Assembly (NCBI GenBank): GCA_002633005.1
Contig: NMRA01000049.1
Span: 573,189 to 637,188 of the forward strand
Direction of reading: 5' to 3'
DNA from: Phoronis australis
Lineage: Eukaryota; Phoronida; Phoronidae
DNA length: 64,000 nt
In this document: one piece after another, positions 25,201 through 37,200 of the stretch
Layout of the letters: the number at the start of each line of letters is the position of its first letter
Numbering within the stretch: position 1 is the stretch's first letter
The notes under the pieces: model-generated
Databases searched by the model: none
What the model was told of the DNA's origin: nothing
Seen by the model: the letters and a program-made list of their open reading frames with translations, nothing else
Translations under genes and position numbers: made by a program

Positions 25201-28200
25201 ACCTGTCTGCCATGCAACCTGTCTGCCATGCAACCTGTCTGCCATGCAACCTGTCTGCCATGGAGCCTGGCTGCGTTACTATCCTTTATGTCTTTTCAAA
25301 CTTGGTATATTTGAAAACAGCACAGTGTGAAAAGTCCCATGTTAAGGGTGTTTGACACAGCTTTGATTTATCGTTCATTTTTAATTGTGCTTTGTTTCTT
25401 GGTCTTTGCATACTACAAATCTCTCCACTGCAGCCACCTAAACACAGGCACCTCTGGCAAAAATAATATTCACATGGACACCTGAAAAGCCACTTTTTAT
25501 TGAATCAAGTACTGAAGTCTTTTGGAAATGGGATAATTTCCAATGTCAGTTTTATGTTGTGATGGCTTCTGTATTTTCCGGTTTCTTTAAGGTTTTATTT
25601 TGATGCGCTACGTGTTTGCTATGAAATCAGAATAAAAATTAGAGGGTCACGGACAAGCTTAAACTGTGGGACTTAAGAAAGCCTGCCAATTTATTTCAAG
25701 GTGACAATTACTCCGTTGCATTTCACTAGATGGCGATTATGCTAACTTATCGAGTTTGTTCGAATTAACTAAAACATAAACTGTCTTCTGTAATAAATTC
25801 AAATTTGCCATCTTGCTACAAATATAGTCTGAAACGAGATTCTAAGTTTCAAGAGCACGAAACCATGAAAATAACGTTGGAAGCACGGTTGCAGATTTTA
25901 AATTTATTGGAACTTGGCATGAAATAGCAACATGCGTACCCTTTTGCCTGGCAGTTTTACATCCATTAATTATCAGAAGTAATATACACTGGTATTTTTA
26001 GCGCTCAAAATGGTGGAGTAGTAAATGTTTTTTAATGGAACGTAGAGTCATTTGTATGCATGAGAGTCCGATTGTTTGCACTCTTTGAATTCTTAAAATA
26101 TTATTTATTGGTGTAGTAATACTAGCATACAGTAGTTTCTTAAGGGGAGACAACTCTACAATTGGATACTAAAACACAGTGACTGATAATACTGAGCTGT
26201 GATCAGAAGAAAATGAAACTTTATTTCTCACTGCAGAAAGTCATAGAACCGAAACTGAATGGGAGGACAGCTTCACGTTTAAGATGTTCTTGTTCCAAGC
26301 TGTCAACTACTACGGCACCATATTCTACATTGCTTTCTTCAAAGGAAGGTAGGAATGTTTAATTTGTACTTCGGCCATCTTGATTTAACGAACGAATGGT
26401 TTTGATAATTGAGCTGGCTTTTAAGATAGTCTGGCACAGTTGAACTTTGTCTTGGCATCACAACGCGGTTTTTATTATTCTTGAAATGTGTAGTATGTTA
26501 TTATAATAGATTTTGTTCAGTAAAAAATCCAGTTGAAGTATTCTAAAATCTTCATTCTCATGTTGACCTCTATAAGTCGGTATAGATCAAAATTTTCAAC
26601 ACAGCTTATGTAGCATCAGATTTACCAGAATTTCATAGTTTAAGTCACGATGCGTCTGCATATCAGTCGTGTTCCTCACCAGATGTCTCAGCATTCAGTG
26701 ACCTGTAGAAGACATCTGGTTTTTACCGTAGTGTCAAACGAAATGTATCAACAGGTTCAACGGGACACCGTATGACAGAGCCTACTTTCTTGGTTACCGG
26801 ATGGATGAGGTATTATTATATCGTTGCAAAAATCGCTGGGATTAATGATTTCTGCAGGAGTAGGGATTGTAATCATATTATTGTAACGTCTGCTTAACCT
26901 CGCGCTGTGGCTATGACGAGGTTGTGGTATTAGTTATGGAAGCAGACATCTTTAGGCTTGGATTAGGTCAGCTGTTTATATTTTATTGTCGCTTGGCTTG
27001 TTTTTTCGTATTTGCCAGCTTACTGTGAAGGAGGTGGTGACTGAATCCAATGAAATCTAAATATGCCAAGCTCGCCGAAATTACTCTATTCTTACATTTA
27101 ACATTGCGTTGCCTGCTCTGTGATGAAACGTTGTCGCTATAGAGGTGAATCGTCATTTTCTTGTCAATTACTGGGTTCCGTGTGTTGTGTGTCGTCTCTA
27201 ATGGGAGAGTCGAATGAAGCCTCTGTGTAGGGTAATGTCGCTGTTGAGGTGAACATTAATGTCATTATGTTTCAGGTCATGGGTTAATGGTCATCCGAGT
27301 AGCAGGAATTACATAGGAGGCCACTATTACCCGGAATCGGTGACATTTTTTTCGTTCATGTTTCTAGGTTTGCATGGTGCGATGACGTCATAGCTTGTTG
27401 CTGGGAAAATATCTGGAGATGTTCTATGACTTTGAGTCTTAATTTGGTTTTTGCAATTCCCAAAGCACTGTAGACAAAGCTGCACCAGTGTCTTTCCGAT
27501 TTTCTGTTTGGAATTTCCATCATGAATTAAGTAAGGCAGGTTAGGCTAAGCCGCAGTGGGTCTCGTACTTTTCAGTTCATTTCCAGTCTTCTCCCTTGGT
27601 ACTTAAAGTTCGCGTCATGCGAAGTGCATAAAACTTTGTTTTTGCTAATCGCTGTAAAGATATTGACAAGTTTATCTTTTGTTTTGGAAACTTGTCCTGT
27701 TATTCACTATATTAATTCTGTTTTTGAGTTTAGGAATTGTCAGTTGTTTGAAAGGAAACGTTAGTGATCACAGAAAAATGAAAGGTTGTTTGCTGAATCA
27801 CATCTTTACTGCATTTACCTATATCACCCAAGATCCAACGATGGACTGAACCGAAATTATTAATCCATACCCGCGGATCCAGGTATTTTTGGGTACCCTC
27901 TATTTTTTTTGCCCTAAAGAAATGCAATGTACACATCGAATTATCCCAGCAACTTTGCTATGGTGTCTCGAAAACTTGAATTCCCCTTCATACTTCCTCC
28001 CATCATTTCGCCGATTGCTTTCAGGTTGTTTCAATCCATGCTTGTCGCAGTGGCTGTCCCAACAACGCTTGATCCTGCAGAGTTGTTTGGCCAACTTTTT
28101 CAGTTCTAGGAAAGTAGCTTGCATCGACTGTTTGGATAGTACGCGTCCGATTATTGGAGCCACGTAATCTTGTCTTGGGCCACAAAAGCTTAGTTGAACA

Positions 28201-31200
28201 AATATGAACTGGGAGTAGTGTTAAACTGAAATGCACTAATTTACATCGCTCATTGGAAGTTTTAACCTTTCCATCATCTTAGACTTTGTGCACCAAGTAC
28301 TAAAACATTGGGCTCGTGTCTTCACCAAGATGAATTGACTAAGTCATAAACATTATTCGACAGGCTGTGATTAGTTGTTCGATCGAAACACGTGTTTCTG
28401 TGTTGTACATACATTTAGTTATGCTCATGTTGGCGTCAGGATTCCTTTCTGATTTTAGATGTAAATACATCTACTTAAGCGACAAAACACACGATTGTGG
28501 CATTCTACTTGAAAATATATACGTGACCCCAGGATTTAATCTTTGACCCAAAATTTAACCAATCATCTCGCATTATTTGATTACAGATTTGTAAGCCTAC
28601 ATGCAATTGATTGATTTCAAGTCAAATGTGGAGTACCGGGATTTGACCCCGCAGCCCAGATGAGCTCACCTTATTGGAACTTGAGACAGATTTCGTGTGG
28701 CCCATTAACTGACTAGTACCTTTTAGCGGATGATTCTGTATGATGGTTAAATCTCACCAATTTCAGGCTGAAATAATCGCCAAAATGTCCTTCCACCCAC
28801 AAATTTTCAAAACTTTGCTTAACAGCGTAGGTATTGAACAAAACTTGTACATGGTAAAGCACTTAATTTGGTGCCGTATATCTTTCGTGGAAAAACAATG
28901 AAATGAAATTTCACTTGTCGGCCATATTGTGTCCTAAATTGGCGAGATTTCACTGTATTTGTCACGTTTTCAGGTTCGCTGACAGACAGTAGAAGTGGCT
29001 GCAAACGTAACGCTTAGTAGTTATTGTCCGGGGACCAGTTTGGTCGATTTCATCTACAGCGCTGTTGTTGTCTTGTAAGTGCACTGTGGGACGGTTGTCG
29101 ACTATCCAGTGACATCATGGATAACTTGGTGACCTGTGGATATTAATTTAATGGAAAACAACGTTTGTCTCTTAAGCATATGAGGGGTCCACTGTAACGT
29201 GCTTCTTGGTGCAAGTATGACTAAGCAACGCTCATCATTGTAAGTGAGCCAAAATACATTGCGTAAATTCACACAATAGCAAATCTTTTGCACAAAACGT
29301 TCTTGATCCCATGAAGTTAAGTGTTGCGGCCTAAAATGGATATTACAAATCATATCGCACATCCTCATGTTATTTGTGATGTCACCGGATTTTTCCTTGC
29401 CATCAGCCATCCCACAGTGCAATTGGAAGACAACAGCAGCATCATGGATGAAATTCTCCGAACTAATTTAGAGTTGTTATTGTTATCCAATTTTGTAATT
29501 GTGTTGTGGTATGTATTTTATTGACTTGGTACAATTAGTTGAGCTTGTCTACTAACTGTAAAAGTTATGTGTTGCATTTTTTTCTGTCACTCACTTAGAT
29601 TCAGCGGTCGTCCTGGAAACTACGACTACTCCGTGGCCAACTATCGCCTGGATGAGGTGCCTTTTTCTAAAGCAACAACATAAATAACAAAGTCCTAACA
29701 TGTCGTCTTCCAAATTGCACCATGCGCCTATGAATTCGGCTTGTTGATCTTTACTCTGGAAATTACTGTCTTTCTAGTTTTTCTGCATCAATAAGGTGTT
29801 TGGAGTTCTTTGACCAGTTGCATGAAACAGTCCCAAATAGGGACTCAAGTTCCCTAAATGTACTGCGTATTTATGTTCTTCACTCACAGATGTAATATTT
29901 TTTCTATCATTCTATTTTTATTACGAGCTCCTCCTTGACTATACTGAGCCCTTAATTAAGTCATAATAATTAGGGACTTAGTCCTTAAAATAGGAATGTT
30001 GCATGAAAAGATCGCCACTCATTTTCAGTGATATTGATAATTCTACATAGAGTTCACTCTCGATTTTATATCAAAGTCAAAAATTGACTTAATAATGAGA
30101 CTCAAACAAGAAAGGACTATCAGTGTTTTCACAAGCCCACAAATACGCAGTAGATTTAGGAAGCTTAGCCGAGTCCCAATTTGGGACTGTTTCATCCATT
30201 GGAGCAAAGGTGATGTTAGTTTTGGAACTGTACTTGTTTGGATTAATGCCTTCTGAAGGGAACTCAAGAATCGGGGAGTAGGCATTACCCTTAGTATGGG
30301 CACTTAAAACTAATTGTAGAAATAAGGGATGGGCGTTTACCGAACGGTCGATTTGGTTAAACATCAAGGGAATTGTATTAAAGTGGGATTACACATAGTG
30401 GGAGTCGAATAAAACTGGTATGTGAGTACAGGAATTTTACCACCCGGGTATGGTAAGGTGCTGATGAAACTGTGTTTGTTACTCATGGGTATGTGAGTCG
30501 TAGTTTTGTACCTTTTGGGAGATGAAATTCACACGAGGCAGGGATTGACAAAGACATGGGCATTTTGAAGAAAGTTTCGTTCGTTTGAATTGGGAGATGA
30601 CGTTGAAAAATGAAAATTTTGAAATTTCCAGCACAGGTGTTGAGTCGAACTTGGGTTTTAACCTGAATGAGTATGGTAAAAACCTGGGAACTATAAAACC
30701 TGGGAACTATTTTTGTCAAAAGTTTGTTCTGTATTTGTGAAATCATTCTCTAATGAAAAGGTCATAAAGTATTCAAACACCTGTTGACGCAGTCATTGAA
30801 ACCAAAACCACGATTTCTGGAGCTGGAGATCTCTTGTTTCGGCAGTAATGCAGGCTTGTGTGACTGGCAGTCATGGCAAAGTTCATCAGCTCTTATCATA
30901 GCAAAGGTCATCAGCTCATGTCATAGCGCATGAATTCAGTGATCCTCTGGACAGCTTTGGTACACTCATTAGATGGCAGCACTGTGTATCACCATGGTGT
31001 AATTTTGGAGCTGTGCTTTAACATTGCCTGCACAATAATTCGAAGTTTTATGCGATCATGCAGCCTTTTTGCACCCTGAGTTTGTAACCATTGGGTGGCG
31101 TTCTTATCCTTGGTTTATGATCAGTGGCTGCTCAGAAGGACTGGTTTTGACCATCGTTTTATACTCCTCAGTCATCAAAATAATTGTATAGATGAGTTTA

Positions 31201-34200
31201 TATATATATATATATATATAGGAGTTTCTAAAAACGGTTTGTTCCAGTAATGCTGAAACATTTATGAGAAAATGGTCCGAGATTAGCTTGAAATTTTTGT
31301 TGCAAAACTTTACTGATTTTTCAGCCAAATGGTATCGGTCAATTGTGTTAAACCACTGGGTTTCTGAGCAGCCGTTTTTCAGAGTTTCCGAGTAGTTTGT
31401 GTTGTTTATACTCCGGCTTGTGTGTCTTTGTTGAAGTATTTGCCTAACATTTTAATTCCTTTTTGAAATCATTGTTTTTCAGTGCATGCCGCGCCTCTGT
31501 TAAATGTTAGCTTGCCTAATATTAAGATTCTGGCTTAAATATAATTTTTTTGCACCTGTGTTGTCACTAGGACTATTGTTGGACGGCCTGGACAGTACAA
31601 CCGTATCTTAGGCTTCCGCACTGAAGAGGTTTGAGTGCATTCGGATATGATGTAGTGCCTTATTTGTCTGTCTGTCTGTCTCTGGAGGCCTTTGCGTATT
31701 AAGAAATTCTCAAAACAAGTATTTGCGGTAATGGGTAGAAAAATCTTTTTATGAAATGTACATTAATTGATCAGAATTTAGTTACTAAAACTCAACTTAA
31801 GACTTTCCAATTTTTTCAAAAAATGGTCAAAGTTTCGTGGATTTACATGCCGCGTTTACTGCAGACGTCTCCTTTTCTCAACTTCAGTACTGTTTAGTTC
31901 GAATAGGTTACTAGGCAATATCTGTTTTGTAGTAGGTTTCATCTTTACAAGTATGGAAACTGTCCTCCTGTAGATGTCACTGTTACTAACACTCTTGCTA
32001 CAGTCAGTATCCTGAGCAAGTGGCGCACTCTGTTGTTTATAGCTTTGCTCCACAACCAGTGGTGGCCAAACTGCTTACAGCATAGAGATTTTCTAAAACA
32101 TTACCCCACTACAGAGGCACAACATTTGCCCTTTTGCAGTACCCTGTGTTTCCAAGTAAATGACAGAATTTCATGGTATGTTGGTCCGGTTAAGCCTGCA
32201 GCATACTGACCAATCTTTGACAGTGACAAAGATAATCACAAAGTGTGCTGCAGGCTTTATGGTGGACTATAAGGCATCCTAAGATTGAAGACAGTGAGTA
32301 GAAATATGTACAAAAATTTTGAACTACGCAAAATCAAATTGGCCAAATAACTTTAAGCGAATTCATGACATAGAACATAACTTGTGCGTGTGAAAGTGTT
32401 CATTCTTGAATTCGATGAGATTCTGTTACCATTGAGATAACGCGTCTCTGCAGCTAGCTGTTGGTCATTGGCTATAACTGATAGACATCGTGTTGGCAGA
32501 GTGCGCTTTCACATTACTCATTCCTAGCGGTGAATTTGGTTTTCAGTTTCTGACATTCTACAGTCGTGCAAGCCCCTGTTCTTTGTTCTTTGCCTGCATG
32601 TGCGTACAGGACTTTGGAGACCATTAACAATCTTAAGCTTCCGTAACATTTCCTCTTCGTTCTAAATTTCTTCAGGATTCAAGGTAGACCCGGTGACTAT
32701 GCACGTATTGCTGGCTTTAGACAGGAAGAGGTTTGCATGTTTTAGATAATTCCTTAGAGGGTGGCACAGATATACTGACGGCACTAAAAAAATAGAATGA
32801 TTTAAGTTCTGGGTGACAATGTCGTGCCGTTCTTCGCACCGTCTAAACCAGAGAAAACGTACCTAAACTAAACTAACTATAGGCCCCAGAAGTAGTCGGA
32901 CAAAATGACATTCACAGATACGCCCTGGTGGATGGGGCAAGCACAAATTCTCTGTCAAATTAACTGTCTTTCTTGACCAGGAACTAAGGTTGACCTCTCT
33001 GAAAAATGGGAGCATCGTGGGATTGCTGATATTCTTGACAGGCTGACTGTTTCATGAAAGTGAATTGAGACATGTCGTTGGCCATGGTGTTGCCAGATGA
33101 CATGTAACTACAGGATAAAGTTATAATTTTTCCTTATCATTCTTTTGTTGAAATTACAGGGGGGGGGGTTCTTTTTGTAAAACTGATATCGACTTCTGTC
33201 ACTGGAGTTCCATGACATGATTTGTAATTCTCTCTGAAAATTTGTCTCTTGTGCCACCCCCTGAGATCACCTTTCTCTTCTAAAGTAGTTCTAACAATAT
33301 TATTGTACATAAATTTATCGAATTAAACAAAACCAAAGATTTTTTGTACTAACCAATGATCATAAGATCAGTTGTTTAACTCACGAACAAAGCCTATTAA
33401 TTCTGAATGACTGAGTCTGGATTTGAATTGGCATATTCACTGTTTTTACACTAACTGCATGCTTTTATATTAAGTTTCGCTCTGTCCTTATTTTAAGTTT
33501 TGCTTTGTCCTTGTTTAAGTTTCTTTGGAATGCCAGTGCGTGTTTTGTGTCATTCTAACAAATCTATTGCTCTTTTTAAGTAAGGTGAATCGGTTAATTG
33601 GTTGAAATCACTTGTAATTAAAACGCATTTATGATGAAAAAACAATCCTGAAATTAATGTAAAATGCATAGCTTAGAGGCCTTTATGCTGAGTTTTGAGT
33701 AGTAAGTTCACATCCATCAAATCAAATTACCTGCAAATCCTGTGAAGATATTCATTTTCAGTTGAATTTTTGTCCGATAACACTGAACTGTGTCTGTCAG
33801 CTCCTCCTTGTTACAAATACTATGAAAACAATCACGCAACTGTTAGTATGTCTTTCATATTGATGTTGTAGGGGGTTTTGCACCTGGCTTGAAGTAGTTT
33901 TCAAAATAAACTAGGCATACCTCTGCCACACAGCCAAACATGGACAAACTTCTTGCCAGAATTTATTACCAATTTAGTTGATTGTTTGTCTCAATAGCAT
34001 GAGCATTTTTGTGGAATTATAAGATATTACGGTAGAGTGCGATGATAATGTTTATATGTAGATGGACCTGTAGGGTAACTTGTTCTGATTTCAAAAAAGT
34101 GGGTGGAGCAACACCTGTCAATATTTAACCTGAAGTAAAGCTTCTAGCTGAAAAGAAATAGATAGTTAGTACTGCTGTGGTTTTGTTCATCAAAAGTTTT

Positions 34201-37200
34201 TTCATTGCCATGCACATTTTATTTTGAAAACTGCTTTCAGGATATAACTGAAGTACGGTAAAAACCTTTTTACTTCGAACAAAAACATTATTTTTGCTAA
34301 AGTTGCAGTTTTTACATTTTAAGAGGTCTTCTACTATATCGCAAATACTCGATTTTTTTCCAAATGTTGTTTGGTGATATATGCAGTACAGACGGTGAAT
34401 GCTAAAGGCAAAGTAAAATTTCCTGAAAATTATTTTTGTAGAGAATTCTGAAAAAAATAAATGTCAGTTGTCTACCATATTGTTTCCCAAACTGATTTTT
34501 TTACCTGAATTCTGCATATTGGCCTTTTTGCTGCCTTCTTCGTTATTACTGTTTCTGATCTCAAGTTTGTATTTTAGTGTGACCCGGCCGGTTGTCTGAT
34601 TGACTTATGCATTCAGCTTGGAATAGTCATGCTTGGTAAACAGTGTATTAACAACTTCAAGGAATTATTTATACCGTAAGTTTGCCATTGTTACAGTACA
34701 CGCCAAAAGTATCCAGACAAAATGAACCGTAAGTTAACCTCGGTTGGATGGACAGAAGCCAAATTCATGGTCAGAGTAATATTTCCTCATGACTGAGAGT
34801 GAAGGGGTCCAAAATGGAATGTTGGGAAGGTGGCTGACCCGTACTATTAAGAATTTTGTCGTAATTAGCTGTCATGCTGGGGAAAACTATTTTGTCTGAT
34901 TACTTTTGCCTTGTACTGTATGTCTGTCTTTATTTTAAGAAACTAAATGGAGATTAATTGGAAGTTTAAATGTATATATAATTACCCGTATTGCTCAAGT
35001 CAAGAAGTATACGTACTATGTCTGACACAGAAAATATCAGTTTAAAGCCTTCGTGGGATAGTTTTTTGTTATCCTTGATTTATTGGATTTCGCAGGTGGT
35101 CATAGTGCTTCAGCAGCGCAAGACGAGATTATTCAAACACTCCGAATAGGTGTAGTAGACTTTCCATCGCAGTGAGAAAACAGGTAGCAAAGAACGTCTG
35201 CCTGCAGTATTTACTTGCAGTGGGTTCCAATGTATATTGAATAGAACGCCAATGTGGACGGTTGCTCGAAGCACGTGCAGCTGTTTGAATGAACTGGGAA
35301 CTTTGGTAGTAATGAAGACGAAAGGCGCAATAAGCCTTACCTTTCATTACATTTGACAATTGATGACTTCGTTGTCATCAGAATGGTTCTTGTATCATAT
35401 TTTAGGAACTTAATTCACTTGTGTTAGTTTTTAGTAATGGAGGGTCTCTTAAACAATGGTGTGACACTGTTTAAAAACAATGGTATGGCACTGGTTGGTT
35501 TTTGGAAGGAAATCTTCTACTCTGCAAAGGCTTTAACAGTTGATGTTTTGTAGAGACTGTGCGTAATGTTTCTGTCATTTGGCAAATAATGCCATTAGGA
35601 AGGTTGGGTAGAAATTATTGCAGGTGCACAAACATCAAGCTTTCCACTCATCTACCATTCCATTGTTGCAAGGTTTCCTCGTTGACCTATTAAAGTAGTC
35701 GTCTTACATTGTAATCTTTTGTGGGAGTTTGCAAGATGCCCTGTTGACCATGGTTAAGTGGTTTCTACTTTCTCAATAGGTGGATATTGAAGTGCTTGCG
35801 CACACGCAAGTCTAAGAAGACCGAGAAAGAGAATGTGTACACTCGGTGGGAACAAGATTTTGATCTGTCGCTACAACCGAACAATGGATTATTTGAGGAG
35901 TACTTGGAGATGGGTAAGTGGCAACATTAACCAATAGAAGGCCGAGGGACCATTCTTAATTGACCTATCGCAAGCTCCGCCCCCTTGCGAAAAGTCTACA
36001 AATAAACAATAAGTTCTACCCAACAACGCATTGTTTGCTGGGTAGAATGGCAGCTTGGAAACGATGGTTTGTCAAGAATGCTGCGTTCTGATTGGTCAGT
36101 TAAACCGTCACTTATCACTGTTGTCATGTGTGTACAAACTGTATGCTTTCAGTGACCCTGTGCCTCCCCCCAAACGGTATGTCTATGCTTTTGTATGTGT
36201 GAGTGTGCTCAAAATTAAATGCCAATTTTGGTTTCTACAGTGATGTGGTATAAAAATAAAATATTTTTTGAACAGTTTTTGGTATTGTTTTCGGTGGGTT
36301 GGATCTCAGAAACATTTGTGCTATTTGGTATTTCGTAATGTTTTTATGATCTTAAAAAGTAACTAAAAACATTGACGTCTGTCATTTTTATGACGTCAAA
36401 AGCGTATGCAAGCAGCAAGCCCCGACCCCGCCCCTCTAAAGCGTACCATTTGTACAATCTTGAAAGCATCGATAATTGCACGTTCTCACTTAACACATGC
36501 ATGGAAAAGTTCAGCTCCAGAGATATCTGCCAGCAATTATGCAAGAATATACTATCTAGTTTAACGGTTGATTTATTCAAGTTGGCAACAAAAGGGTGAC
36601 CTCTTGGATACACTACTAGGCATCCTCCAAGCTGAGCACTAATCCTCTTCTTTATCAATCATCTATTGAATTTGAATAGCTGTTCTCCCTAGACTCTCCT
36701 TTGTGGTGCATGAGAAAGGCTGATCACTGCATTTGCATACCGTCCAAGTGCAGTGACTGATATCGGCGCAAAACCTGGTGTACGTTTAGTAGACGCATGA
36801 ATTTCGCGGAAACAAAGATCACGCAAGAGCTTGCAAAATTACTCAAGCGAAAAGTTAGTGTTTCTCAATTTTGCTGAGGATGTTGCAAACTGGTGGCCAC
36901 TGAAATGGTGAGGTTGTGATGTTGAGTTCATCATTTCAGTTGCGTAAACGAAGATGTCTAGCTCTGTAATGCTTCGCACTTGTGTCCAGTCTGCGTAGCA
37001 CACTCTTGGCTATTGGCAGTATTGGCCAGTAGGAGATGGACGCTAAGCCTATGCCTTACAGTCTCAGCCTTGTAGGAAACTTCCTCATTACTCACAGTGT
37101 TTGCCTGGGCAGTATCAGCCAATTGGAGACTGACACAAATTCTATATGTGAGGGTAGTTTTAACCAATAGAACACTTCCACATAATATCAGTGTTGATCC

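Noticed and set aside
24915-25355. Long open frames on both strands around 25.0-25.3 kb ([15 protein letters not shown]-type repeats)
   Set aside because: They come from the 16-bp minisatellite, which lacks stop codons in all frames; no splice or start context supports them.
27889-28236. Several overlapping 60-90-codon frames on both strands
   Set aside because: No motif, splice context or agreement between frames; within an anoctamin intron.
28969-29004. Possible sixth cassette after tttcag at about 28,974 (FADRQ...)
   Set aside because: In the required phase it meets a stop after five codons and lacks the GRPG or GYR motifs.
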